NCBI GenBank assembly: GCA_015520425.1
Contig: WAQC01000068.1
Location: 1-44,508, forward strand
Length of the DNA: 44,508 nucleotides
Direction of reading: 5' to 3'
Origin: Candidatus Pelearchaeum sp.
Lineage (GTDB): Archaea; Thermoproteota; Nitrososphaeria_A; Caldarchaeales; Caldarchaeaceae
Shown here: positions 17,224 to 24,361 of the stretch, piece after piece
How the letters are laid out: each line of letters begins with the position of its first letter
Numbering within the stretch: position 1 is the stretch's first letter
Notes under the pieces: generated by a model
Database searches by the model: none
What the model was told of the DNA's origin: nothing
Seen by the model: the letters and a program-made list of their open reading frames with translations, nothing else
Translations under genes and position numbers: made by a program

Positions 17224-17763
17224 CTAATGAGTCTTACTCCTCCTATAGCCCCTTGAGCGACGCTCAAAATCTATCCTCAGATTTATGCCCTTAACCTGCT
17301 TAGCCACAACAGCAGCGGCCTCAGGGCTTATCTTGAGATTACGCTCCTCATCAAGTATTATACGCGTCTCCTCCGTCTGGTCAGGAAGCCATATCTTGTT
17401 TACTGCCATAATCCTAGCAGGCGCCACCAAAAGCTGGAGAAACTTATTACTATCTTTAGCATCTTCAAGAAGCCTAACATGAAGCCTAGTTAAATCACCT
17501 ATCCTCTTCCTTAGGTTAGATTGTTGGGGATATGGAATTTTTGAAAGGTCTCCTTCTTTAAAAATAATGAAGAGCAGTGTGTTGTATTCCACGCTTTTTT
17601 TGTACGTTGTTCCAGCCAGCTGTGGTACCTGCTTCTCTAGGTCCATTAACAGCCGCATTACCTTTAGGTCTGTCTCGGTTATCTCGCCGCGGCGTATTTT
17701 ATCTTCACACTTCGGGCAGAAGATACCTGACCTTAAGTCGAATGAGCAGACTGGGAACTCCAC
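17224..17763 (-). CDS. NusA-like KH-domain protein with an N-terminal cysteine cluster
   Basis: About 179 residues. The N-terminus has cysteines spaced CSFDLRSGIFCPKC, a probable zinc site. A helical segment with an NLRKRIGDLTRL stretch follows, then a KH-like region with LVAPARIMAVNKIWLPD, resembling the archaeal NusA-like proteins annotated as transcription elongation factors. It lacks the S1 domain and other parts of bacterial NusA. RNA binding is likely; a role in elongation or termination is inferred from the family. I place the start at GTG 17763, because GGTG at 17770-17773 lies 6 nt upstream; GTG 17772 is the alternative. It lies between alba and aspS and is probably cotranscribed with them. 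Confidence 0.6.
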   Translation of the reverse strand: MEFPVCSFDLRSGIFCPKCEDKIRRGEITETDLKVMRLLMDLEKQVPQLAGTTYKKSVEYNTLLFIIFKEGDLSKIPYPQQSNLRKRIGDLTRLHVRLLEDAKDSNKFLQLLVAPARIMAVNKIWLPDQTEETRIILDEERNLKISPEAAAVVAKQVKGINLRIDFERRSRGYRRSKTH

Positions 17764-17805
17764 GCCGTGCACCCTTCAAGGCGCCTCAGGCCCCCTCAGT
17801 GAAAG

Positions 17806-18087
17806 TCAGCGCGAAACAGTAATCTCTATGGTGCTAACATTTAGCGTCTGCCCTGTCTGGCTCTGTACCTGCTCTGTGCCTATCTTTATGTCCTTCACCT
17901 TAAGGTCTTTGAAGAACCTGTTTTGCAGTATTTGGACAACGTCTACGGCCCTGCTTATTGCCCTGCCTCTGGCCTTGATTATAACCTCGTTTGACCCCGA
18001 CTGGATTGTCGTCAGACAGGCTAGAACATAGTTCATTATCGGTTTCTTGCCCACTAATACTGTTGTAGCTAATTGCCGACTCTCCAT
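17806..18087 (-). CDS. alba: Alba (Sac10b) chromatin and RNA-binding protein
   Basis: A 93-residue protein with the Alba signatures: VLVGKKPIMNYVLA near the N-terminus, including the lysine pair that is acetylated in Sulfolobus Alba, then IKARGRAISRAVDVVQ and a C-terminal VKDIKIGTEQ...VSTIEI stretch. Alba binds DNA and RNA as a dimer and shapes archaeal chromatin. It starts at ATG 18087 and heads the minus-strand cluster; the NusA-like gene starts 42 nt after its stop. It is divergent from the L40e gene, with 129 nt between the two starts. Confidence 0.96.
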   Translation of the reverse strand: MESRQLATTVLVGKKPIMNYVLACLTTIQSGSNEVIIKARGRAISRAVDVVQILQNRFFKDLKVKDIKIGTEQVQSQTGQTLNVSTIEITVSR

Positions 18088-18216
18088 ACACCATCACCGT
18101 CTTACCAATAGGGGCGCAACCCACCTATTAAACTCCTGAATAAATAGGTTACGCATAGTCGGGAAGTAACACCTTTAACCAAGAGCTATACGCAGTAGGC
18201 AAGGGGTGTTTGGAAA

Positions 18217-18378
18217 TTGCCGATAAGGGACGCCGCCCTCCTCCAAATAGCGCAGAGAAGAAGGTTGCTGGTCAAGATTTGCAGAGAATGTGGTGCTAGA
18301 AACGCTCCTACGGCCGAGAAATGCAGAAAATGCAGGAGCTACAACCTCAGATGGAAGAGACGCGAGATTAAGCGCTGA
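18217..18378 (+). CDS. rpl40e: 50S ribosomal protein L40e
   Basis: A short 53-codon gene starts at TTG 18217 and ends at TGA 18376-18378. The protein begins MPIRDAALLQIAQRRR and carries the Cys4 zinc ribbon CRECG...KCRKCRS, ending in a very basic tail (NLRWKRREIKR). This is the archaeal L40e pattern, without the ubiquitin fusion seen in eukaryotes. GGTG at 18205-18208 lies 8 nt upstream as ribosome-binding site. It is easily missed because of its length and TTG start. It is divergent from alba and lies 57 nt before tRNA-Val, so the three form a translation-related group. Confidence 0.93.
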   Translation: MPIRDAALLQIAQRRRLLVKICRECGARNAPTAEKCRKCRSYNLRWKRREIKR

Positions 18379-18435
18379 CGACCAAAACCACAGAGTCTTT
18401 TTATCAGAGATTAACTATAACGGGGAGAAGGGATA

Positions 18436-18529
18436 GGGGCCGTGGTCTAGCGGCTATGACGCCGCCCTTACACGGCGGAGAGCAACCAATGCCCGTAAGC
18501 CGTGGGTTCGAATCCCACCGGCCCCACCA
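18436..18529 (+). tRNA. tRNA-Val(TAC) with an 18-nt intron in the variable loop
   Basis: The acceptor stem GGGGCCG (18436-18442) pairs with CGGCCCC (18519-18525); the discriminator is A and CCA is encoded (18527-18529). The D stem is GTC/GAC. The anticodon stem CCGCC/GGCGG (18462-18466, 18474-18478) holds anticodon TAC at 18469-18471. The T arm is GTGGG-TTCGAAT-CCCAC. The variable region is 23 nt, too long for valine. Removing 18481-18498 leaves AGGCC, a normal 5-nt loop. The precursor can fold a bulge-helix-bulge: GCGG pairs with CCGT, flanked by bulges AGA and AAG(C), with a GCA/TGC inner helix. Exact cut sites are inferred from that fold. Confidence 0.93.
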
Positions 18530-18550
18530 TGTAATCTTCACAATGACCTG

Positions 18551-19306
18551 CTATGTAAGGAAACGGCTTCTAATCTTAGAACTCATGTAGTCTAAAGAGA
18601 TTACTATGGCGAGTATCACTAGAAGAGTAGTTAGTAATCCATCATATTTAAGAGATTGAATTAAAGCCATTATAAGAAATCCTACACCACCTGCACCTAC
18701 CAGACCAACTATACTAGATGCTCTAACATTATACTCGAATATGAATAAAAGCTGACTTATAATATAGTTGGCTGACTCAGGAATAACGGCATAACGGAGT
18801 ATTTGTAACCGTGTCGCACCTACACCCCTAACTGCGTCTATAACCTCGCTACTCACCGAGTCAAACGCCTCATAAAAGAGTTTGCCTAGGTAGCCTACAG
18901 TGTACATGCTTAAAGCTAAGACACCAGCTACAGGTCCGAAGCCGATAACAATTACAAACAATAAAGCCCATAATATGGCGGGTATGGTTCTGATTAACGC
19001 TAGTAGTGTGCGAAAAACAACTCTAACGGGATTAGAGAATATGAGGCGGGTACTAAACATAGCCAAGATTATTGAAAGAGTTCCCCCTATTATTGTTCCT
19101 GCAAACGCCATGAGAATTGTTTCAAAGACGGCATATAGAACTTCAGGTATTATATTGATGTCTGGAGGAAACATTTCCGATAATAAGATGACTACGTTTT
19201 GTATTTTTAACAGTCCATCTGGTCTGAAGAATCCCAGATACCAGAGAGTAGCTAAGAAAGCAGACACTAAGACTATTAGCCAGAGTTGATGCGTTTTAGT
19301 TCTCAT
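18551..19306 (-). CDS. phnE: PhnE-like ABC transporter permease
   Basis: A 251-residue integral membrane protein with about six helices. The binding-protein-dependent permease EAA-type loop is visible as EVIDAVRGVGATRLQILRYAVIPE, followed by the family's GLVGAGGVGF segment. It overlaps phnC by 4 nt and is the last gene of the phnD-phnC-phnE order, the layout of phosphonate/phosphite/phosphate-analogue importers. No C-P lyase, phosphonatase or phosphite dehydrogenase gene is present in the window, so the actual substrate remains open. Confidence 0.85.
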   Translation of the reverse strand: MRTKTHQLWLIVLVSAFLATLWYLGFFRPDGLLKIQNVVILLSEMFPPDINIIPEVLYAVFETILMAFAGTIIGGTLSIILAMFSTRLIFSNPVRVVFRTLLALIRTIPAILWALLFVIVIGFGPVAGVLALSMYTVGYLGKLFYEAFDSVSSEVIDAVRGVGATRLQILRYAVIPESANYIISQLLFIFEYNVRASSIVGLVGAGGVGFLIMALIQSLKYDGLLTTLLVILAIVISLDYMSSKIRSRFLT

Positions 19307-20034
19307 ATCATAGCTCTTAGTAGATCATCCTTATTTATCATTTCTTGCATAGCTCTATAGACTATTGTCCCATCTTTCATCACTAATACCTCATCTGCAT
19401 AATCAGATACCAACTGGATATCATGGGTAGTTATGACTATGCCTATTTTCCTTTGTTCTGCTAGCTTCTTAAAATCGTCAAGTATTTCCAATGATGTTAC
19501 TGGGTCAAGTTGGCTTATGAACTCGTCTGCTAATATTACTTCTGGGTCTTGCATTAGGGCTCTTGCTATGGCTACTCTTTGTCTTTGACCTCCGCTTATC
19601 CTAGATACTTTATCATAACGTAAATCGTATATATTAAGCATCTTTAGGATTTCTTCGGCTTTTCTTATCTCATGTTCGGGGAATCGTCCAAGAAGTGAGT
19701 GCAGTAGAGAGATGCGGGAGAGAGCGCCTATAATCACATTCTCTAGAACTGTGAGATTCATGACCACACCAAACCCCTGGGGTATATAGCCGATAGTTCT
19801 GTATACCTCACGTTTTGCTTGTCCATTCATAAATTTGCCTTTGTATTTTATTTCGCCCTTAACAGGGACTAGTATGCCCTTAAGTAATTTTAGAAGCGTG
19901 GTCTTTCCTACCCCGCTTCTACCGAATATCATGTAAATCTGTCCTTCGCGTATGGTTATAGAAATGTCGCGAATAATGTATTTAGAACCGTTATAGGAAA
20001 ACCATAGGTTATTAGCCTCTAAGAGGATAGTCAA
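19303..20034 (-). CDS. phnC: PhnC-like ABC transporter ATP-binding protein
   Basis: A 243-residue ABC ATPase with Walker A GRSGVGKTT near residue 38, Q-loop YIPQGFG, signature SGGQRQRVAIARAL, Walker B VILADE, D-loop QLDP and the switch histidine in TTHD. In Walker B the usual proline after DE is phenylalanine (ADEF), a mild change that PhnC-type proteins tolerate. It powers the PhnE-like permease. Start and stop overlap phnD and phnE by 4 nt each, indicating translational coupling in one operon. Confidence 0.88.
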   Translation of the reverse strand: MTILLEANNLWFSYNGSKYIIRDISITIREGQIYMIFGRSGVGKTTLLKLLKGILVPVKGEIKYKGKFMNGQAKREVYRTIGYIPQGFGVVMNLTVLENVIIGALSRISLLHSLLGRFPEHEIRKAEEILKMLNIYDLRYDKVSRISGGQRQRVAIARALMQDPEVILADEFISQLDPVTSLEILDDFKKLAEQRKIGIVITTHDIQLVSDYADEVLVMKDGTIVYRAMQEMINKDDLLRAMI

Positions 20035-20969
20035 CCAAACGACAACCCCGTAAGCTCTATGAACTTCTTAAGTGAAGCTAGATGTTCTTCGGATGACGAT
20101 TCTTTGAAACCTACGAAGATCGCCGAGACTAGTTTCTTCATCAAGTCTCTATAATCTTCTTGTCCAAGTTCTAGGAAGGCTGCTTTTATTCGTGTCTTCA
20201 AGTCTTCTGGGAGGTCGTTGACTGCAACTACTACATGCGATGGAAGAGGACCCTGCTTCTCTATTACCCTGCTTCCACTGATTGCCTCTTTATACAGGTC
20301 GTATGCAACATCCCCTGCTATAACTGCAACATCTACCTGACCTGCTTTAAGCGCGGCCCAACATTGCCCATAGCCCCCTCCGAAGATTACTTCGCTGAAG
20401 AAGTCTTTTGGGTCTGCCTGCTGGTCTTCCTTTACTTCAAGTAGCCCGAGTTCTACCATCCTTGCTACTGGAGCTAGGTAGCCTGATGATGAGAGAGGAC
20501 TTGGAAAGCATGCTTTCTTATTCCGTAGGTCTTGTAGGCTTTTATAGGGGCTATCTGGGAGAACTATCCAGTAAGAGAAGTAGTATGTTGATTCTACTAT
20601 CTTATCATCTATTGCGACGGTTCGGACTTCGGCCAGTATGACCTCTGAATCTGCTGTGCGTGTTGCTATGTAGGCTGGCCACGAGCCCATAAGAGCTACA
20701 TGAGCATTTCTGAAGCGAAGAGCCTCTATAACAGCCGCGTAATTAGTTGGTACGTAAATTTCAACAGGCATACCCAGCCTTTTCTCAAGGAATACCCGTA
20801 GCTCCTCAGCTCTAGACCTTATATCTATCGGATTCTGTGTGGGCTGAACAGCTACTATAAGCTTCTCCTCCCCTTGAGATTGTAAAATGAAAAACGTAGC
20901 AAAAACTGCTGCGAAAATGACTGCTGCAATCAATGAAAGCGCAATGCGTTTATTCATTGTTTTAGTCAT
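20031..20969 (-). CDS. phnD: PhnD-like phosphonate/phosphate-analogue binding protein
   Basis: A 312-residue periplasmic-binding-type protein with an N-terminal hydrophobic anchor (about residues 8-29, no lipobox cysteine). The PhnD signature positions are seen: VAVQPTQNP near the start of the mature part, ALMGSWPAYI, KKACFPSPLSSSGYLAP and GQVDVAVIAGDVAYD. It captures the ligand for the PhnC/PhnE transporter. GGTG lies 9 nt upstream of ATG 20969. A TTAAATAG element (21013-21006 on this strand) and a 28-bp palindrome lie upstream, shared with the divergent HTH-ferritin regulator, so repression or activation by that protein is a fair inference. Specificity (phosphonate, phosphite or other) is not readable. 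Confidence 0.85.
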   Translation of the reverse strand: MTKTMNKRIALSLIAAVIFAAVFATFFILQSQGEEKLIVAVQPTQNPIDIRSRAEELRVFLEKRLGMPVEIYVPTNYAAVIEALRFRNAHVALMGSWPAYIATRTADSEVILAEVRTVAIDDKIVESTYYFSYWIVLPDSPYKSLQDLRNKKACFPSPLSSSGYLAPVARMVELGLLEVKEDQQADPKDFFSEVIFGGGYGQCWAALKAGQVDVAVIAGDVAYDLYKEAISGSRVIEKQGPLPSHVVVAVNDLPEDLKTRIKAAFLELGQEDYRDLMKKLVSAIFVGFKESSSEEHLASLKKFIELTGLSFG

Positions 20970-21005
20970 TCTTAATGCACCTCGAATTATAACGGTGTTA
21001 TAGGT

Positions 21006-21013
21006 CTATTTAA
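21006..21013 (-). promoter_or_regulatory. Probable TATA box for phnDCE
   Basis: The minus-strand reading is TTAAATAG, 37 nt before the phnD ATG. The same octamer occurs on the plus strand at 21096-21103 before the divergent regulator, so both genes seem to use an identical core element on either side of the palindrome. Confidence 0.45.
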
Positions 21014-21018
21014 CTTTC

Positions 21019-21046
21019 ACTCTGTGAAATAGTTATTTCACAGAGT
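21019..21046. promoter_or_regulatory. 28-bp perfect palindrome, probable operator
   Basis: Thirteen-base arms, ACTCTGTGAAATA and its exact inverse, are separated by 2 nt (GT). The element lies between two divergently oriented TATA-like boxes, directly upstream of the phnDCE promoter. Its core CTGTGAAATA is repeated at 21068-21077. Length, symmetry and location fit a dimeric helix-turn-helix repressor or activator site rather than a terminator, since it is not at a gene end. Confidence 0.65.
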
Positions 21047-21067
21047 TAATCACAAGTTATTTAATTG

Positions 21068-21092
21068 CTGTGAAATATAAGCAATATTCACA
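21068..21092. promoter_or_regulatory. Second, imperfect operator-like repeat
   Basis: CTGTGAAATA (21068-21077) is identical to part of the 28-bp palindrome, and TATTCACA (21085-21092) is its inverse with one base missing. The site lies just upstream of the regulator's TATA-like element, so it could give autoregulation. Confidence 0.45.
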
Positions 21093-21095
21093 TCG

Positions 21096-21103
21096 TTAAA
21101 TAG
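21096..21103 (+). promoter_or_regulatory. Probable TATA box for the HTH-ferritin regulator
   Basis: TTAAATAG lies 31 nt before ATG 21127. At the usual archaeal TATA-to-start-site distance, transcription would begin at or next to that ATG, giving a leaderless message; this supports ATG 21127 over GTG 21115. Confidence 0.4.
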
Positions 21104-21126
21104 TTAATCGCAGCGTGAAATTGAGG

Positions 21127-21864
21127 ATGAACCTGAGGGCGGAGAAGATAATCCCAGGGGTTAGGGCTGTGCTTGCCCGTCTCTTGGTTGAGAAGTATGG
21201 ACTGAAGAAGGTTGAGGTTGCTAGAGCTCTTGGCTTGAGTCCGCAGGCTGTTACCCAGTATCTCACTGGTGCGCGTGCTGGGGATGTGGCGGAGATGCTA
21301 AAGCATCAGCAAGTATTGACATTGATAGAAGATTTAGCGGCCAAGATAGCGGCAAGAGGAGGCCAGCTTATGCAAGCTGAGATAATAGACCTGGCTTTTG
21401 AGATAGCTTCAATAATCCAGTCAAAGCCTGAAGAAGAAAAAAAGGAGGCAATTCCGACTGATGTTAAAGAGAAGTTGTTGAAGACGCTGCGGGCTAGGCT
21501 TCAGGCTGAGCAGGAGGCTGCTGAGCTGTTTATGGGTGTTGCGGCGAAGATGCGTAATGATTTGAGCAGGCTTCTATTCAGGCAGATAGCTAGTGACAGC
21601 ATAAGGCATGCAGACATAGTTATGGCCACCATATCCGCTATAGAGCGGGGTGAAGATGCTCCAGTAGATTTCCCAGAGGAGAAGGAGCTTAAGAAACTGC
21701 TGGAGAATGAAGAAACGGCTCACGTCCATAGCCTTGAAGATGTTAGGCATCTAATACAGAACGATGTTATAGGACTGCTCATAGACTCTATTGAGGCTGA
21801 CGAGGAGAAGCACGCGAAGATACTGGCTAAGCTGATTAGCATTAAACAGCAGAAAAGGCAATAA
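21127..21864 (+). CDS. Transcriptional regulator with HTH domain fused to a ferritin-like domain
   Basis: About 245 residues. Residues 8-60 form an XRE-like helix-turn-helix of the archaeal COG2522 kind (KKVEVARALGLSPQAVTQYLTG). After a charged linker (about 100-112), residues 115-240 form a four-helix bundle with rubrerythrin/ferritin-like spacing: E130/E133 on helix 1, H161 in SIRHADI on helix 2, E196-x-x-H199 on helix 3 and E226-x-x-H229 on helix 4. A di-iron or other metal site is therefore plausible, though the helix-2 glutamate appears replaced. A DNA-binding sensor of metal, peroxide or oxygen is my inference. It is divergent from phnDCE, with operator-like palindromes between. ATG 21127 is chosen over GTG 21115 because of the TATA spacing. 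Confidence 0.75.
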   Translation: MNLRAEKIIPGVRAVLARLLVEKYGLKKVEVARALGLSPQAVTQYLTGARAGDVAEMLKHQQVLTLIEDLAAKIAARGGQLMQAEIIDLAFEIASIIQSKPEEEKKEAIPTDVKEKLLKTLRARLQAEQEAAELFMGVAAKMRNDLSRLLFRQIASDSIRHADIVMATISAIERGEDAPVDFPEEKELKKLLENEETAHVHSLEDVRHLIQNDVIGLLIDSIEADEEKHAKILAKLISIKQQKRQ

Positions 21865-21866
21865 CT

Positions 21867-22094
21867 CTACTCTGGAATCTTTAGGCCAAGCCTCTGCCGC
21901 AGCCTAACTATCTTCTCCCTATGCTCGCGTATGAGCGACTCCATATTTTTAGGCGTCTCGTAGCCGTGTTTCTCGCGTATAGAAATCTTGAATAAAGCCC
22001 ATCTACGGGCTAGCTCGTTGAGCTCTTCCGAAGTTAGCTCTTCCCGAAGAATCTCCCTAGCTATGCTGTCAAACTCGTCCCTGTCATCTTGCAT
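21867..22094 (-). CDS. Small charged helical protein of unknown function
   Basis: About 75 residues, strongly charged and predicted helical (REILREELTSEELNELARRW, then a basic C-terminal part ending RLRQRLGLKIPE). There are no cysteines and no membrane segment in this form. The frame is open upstream to 22175, but the extra 27 residues have a different composition, and ATG 22094 has a GGGGC stretch 4 nt upstream. It converges on the HTH-ferritin gene with a 2-nt gap and is divergent from nuoA. I do not recognise a family. Confidence 0.6.
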   Translation of the reverse strand: MQDDRDEFDSIAREILREELTSEELNELARRWALFKISIREKHGYETPKNMESLIREHREKIVRLRQRLGLKIPE

Positions 22095-22165
22095 GTCCTG
22101 CCCCTTTTTATGTCTAGACTCAGATTTAAATACGCGGTAAAAGCAGATTCGCAAGGTGCCTAAAC

Positions 22166-22522
22166 ATGGCATCACATGACGCGCTTATAATCTACCTAGT
22201 TCTAGTAGTTATACTCCCCATACTGTTCTGGGGGATGAACAAGCTTCTGGGCCCGCGTAGGCCCCAGAGAAAGAAGAGTATAGCCTTTGAGTGTGGGCAG
22301 GAGCCTATGAGGTGGAGGCCATCACCCTTCCCATTTGAATATTTCCCATACGCCATAATCTACGTGGCTTACGCGGTTTTGGCTATTGTTGCGTTCCTCA
22401 CATCGGTAACGCTAATAGACAGGCCAGACGCGGCTCTTCGTGTGATATTGATACTCGCTATTATAAGCGCCTCCTCAATCTACCTGGCGCTAAACCTTAG
22501 AGACCTGGGACAGAGGTTGTAG
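22166..22522 (+). CDS. nuoA: NADH-quinone oxidoreductase subunit A
   Basis: A 118-residue membrane protein with three helices. The loop after helix 1 carries the family signature FECGQEP, with the conserved cysteine near the quinone site, followed by PFPFEYFPYAIIYVAYAV. It is a core membrane subunit of complex I. GGTG lies 7 nt before ATG 22166. nuoH starts 4 nt after its stop, so the two are cotranslated. Subunits B, C and D, which normally sit between A and H, are not here. Confidence 0.9.
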   Translation: MASHDALIIYLVLVVILPILFWGMNKLLGPRRPQRKKSIAFECGQEPMRWRPSPFPFEYFPYAIIYVAYAVLAIVAFLTSVTLIDRPDAALRVILILAIISASSIYLALNLRDLGQRL

Positions 22523-22526
22523 TAAT

Positions 22527-23564
22527 ATGCCCCTGGCAGCTCAAATCTTACCTCCACCAATTGAGCAGCTCATAAACTTCATCACAAGCGACGCGTTTGT
22601 TAAAGCGGTGATATTCCCAGGCGCTATATTTGTATCAGTCTTTGGGCTTTTTACCGTCTGGTATGAGAGAAAACTACTGGCGCGTGTAATGTTGCGTATA
22701 GGTCCTCTGCATGTAGGCAAATATGCTGGTCTTATGCAAGTTGTCGCGGATACTGTAAAGTTCCTCTCCAAAGAGTATATCATTCCTGAAACTGCTAGAA
22801 AGCGTTTATTCATATTAATGCCGATGCTCGGTGTGGTTGTTAATGCGCTACTCTTCGCTTTTCTCCCCTTCGGTCCCATGTGGCTCATATTTCCGTCAGA
22901 CATAAGCATACTCCTCTTCTTCATTTTTGTGGCCATCTCGCCCATACCTCTCATATTGGCTGGATGGGCGTCTGGAAACAAATACAGCCTGATAGGAATC
23001 ATTAGATTCGCCTTTCAGATATTCGCATACGAAATACCCTTGTTCCTAGCTCTTACTGGAGTAATCGTGATGGCCCGCTCATTTGACATTGTTAAGATAG
23101 TTGAAGCTCAAGCATCTATGCCGTTCATCATACCGCAGATAATCGGGTTCTTGGCTTTCTTCATAACCTTGGTGAGCGAGGTGGAGCGGATACCCTTTGA
23201 TATGCCTACTGCTGAGCAAGAGCTTGTAGAGGGCTGGATGGTGGAATTCTCCTCGTATGGATTCCTGATGCTCCAGTTGGCAACCTACCTAAAGCTAGAC
23301 GCGCTAGTGGTACTAACAACGCTCCTATACCTAGGGGGATGGTATGGGCCAGCCATACCTGGAATACCCGACTTCATACTAGCACCCTTCTGGGTTCTCC
23401 TAAAATCCCTAGTCATACTAACCGCTGTACTTCTCCTGAGAGGAACATATCCACGGATAACTATTAAGAAAATACTAGACCTAGGTTGGCGTGTCCTCAT
23501 ACCCATGACATTACTAAACCTGCTTATAGTCAGCATTATTATGACTATTCCACAGTTCTTTTAA
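22527..23564 (+). CDS. nuoH: NADH-quinone oxidoreductase subunit H
   Basis: A 345-residue protein with about eight membrane helices. Family motifs are seen: YERKLLARVMLRIGP in the first cytoplasmic loop, GLMQVVADTVKFLSKE, and the quinone-channel stretch VSEVERIPFDMPTAEQELVEGWMVEFSS. This is the complex I subunit linking the quinone pocket to the proton channels. It follows nuoA by 4 nt and ends tail to tail with the PPOX-fold gene (4-nt overlap). Confidence 0.95.
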   Translation: MPLAAQILPPPIEQLINFITSDAFVKAVIFPGAIFVSVFGLFTVWYERKLLARVMLRIGPLHVGKYAGLMQVVADTVKFLSKEYIIPETARKRLFILMPMLGVVVNALLFAFLPFGPMWLIFPSDISILLFFIFVAISPIPLILAGWASGNKYSLIGIIRFAFQIFAYEIPLFLALTGVIVMARSFDIVKIVEAQASMPFIIPQIIGFLAFFITLVSEVERIPFDMPTAEQELVEGWMVEFSSYGFLMLQLATYLKLDALVVLTTLLYLGGWYGPAIPGIPDFILAPFWVLLKSLVILTAVLLLRGTYPRITIKKILDLGWRVLIPMTLLNLLIVSIIMTIPQFF

Positions 23565-23953
23565 CGGCCTGTTATCCTCTCCGCTGCTATCTTTAGAATA
23601 ACCCTAATCTCCCCACCCTTCCACGGATATTTCTCCTTCCCTAGATACTTCTTAGCAAGCGAGTCTATATGCTCGTCAGCACCGTCTGTGGTCTGCTCAA
23701 CCACGCGGCCGCGTATCTGATACGCTTTATACGGATTACTCCAGTCCACTATCGCTATAGCAACACGCGGGTCTCTACTAACGTTGCGCTGCTTCACCCT
23801 CCCCACAGCGGTATTCACACGTATTATGTTGTCTTCTCTATCAATCCACACAGGCGTAACTTGAGGAGAGCCATCAGACATTACTGTTGCCAGAAAAGCA
23901 AAATTCTTACCATCTATTATCTTCTTTAATTCTTCAGGTAGTTCCAATACCAT
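23561..23953 (-). CDS. PPOX-fold (pyridoxamine-phosphate-oxidase-like) flavin/F420-binding protein
   Basis: A 130-residue split-barrel protein. The N-terminal part reads FAFLATVMSDGSPQVTPVWI, the common F420/FMN-dependent PPOX signature, then RVNTAVGRVKQRNVSRDPRVAIAI, which fits the phosphate-binding strand region. It may be an F420H2- or FMN-dependent reductase. The F420 type is favoured because archaea make F420 and an LLM-class enzyme lies in this window, but alignment would be needed to decide. It lies 41 nt downstream of the unknown gene that follows nuoI. Confidence 0.8.
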   Translation of the reverse strand: MVLELPEELKKIIDGKNFAFLATVMSDGSPQVTPVWIDREDNIIRVNTAVGRVKQRNVSRDPRVAIAIVDWSNPYKAYQIRGRVVEQTTDGADEHIDSLAKKYLGKEKYPWKGGEIRVILKIAAERITGR

Positions 23954-23994
23954 GCAATATATTCAATGAAGGTTGGAAATATTGTTTTCGGATT

Positions 23995-24360
23995 CTATCC
24001 TTTTCTCATCCTCTTCAGCTTGAATTCTAGGCCAGTTACTATAAGGTTGGCGCGGGTTATAGTATATACTACCTGGTTTGATATGTGGGCATGTAACGCG
24101 CTATCCATGTTATCACCATTATCGCGCCATTTGTTATATATTGATACCATGTTATTGTTCAAATCATCGTAGCCAGACATCATTTTCAAAAATTCCTGAT
24201 TATTTTTGAGCTGCTCATTTACTTGATAAGCTTTTTCTATGTAGGAGTAGTCTTCCTCGTCAAGAAACTTTCTTAAGTAATAGATGAGTTCCTTAATCTT
24301 TGTACGGCATTCAAGCATTGTCACACGCTGCGAAGCAGTTACCTCGTGTGAAGTGCTCAT
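23995..24360 (-). CDS. Unknown helical protein coupled to nuoI
   Basis: About 121 residues, soluble, predicted mainly helical (for example ECRTKIKELIYYLRKFLDEEDYSYIEKAYQV), with one cysteine and no recognised motif. ATG 24360 follows the nuoI stop by 1 nt with GGTGG just upstream; GTG 24369 would give an 8-nt overlap. Either way translation is likely coupled to nuoI, so a role with complex I is possible. I do not recognise the family. Confidence 0.65.
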   Translation of the reverse strand: MSTSHEVTASQRVTMLECRTKIKELIYYLRKFLDEEDYSYIEKAYQVNEQLKNNQEFLKMMSGYDDLNNNMVSIYNKWRDNGDNMDSALHAHISNQVVYTITRANLIVTGLEFKLKRMRKG

Positions 24361-24361
24361 T

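Noticed and set aside
18479..18501. The long variable region of tRNA-Val as a class II arm (Ser or Leu tRNA)
   Set aside because: The anticodon TAC specifies valine and the 23-nt stretch does not form a simple variable stem; removal of 18 nt gives a standard loop and a bulge-helix-bulge is present.
18551..20969. A complete phosphonate-degradation locus
   Set aside because: Only an importer is present; no C-P lyase, phosphonatase or phosphite oxidase gene follows, so phosphonate use cannot be claimed.
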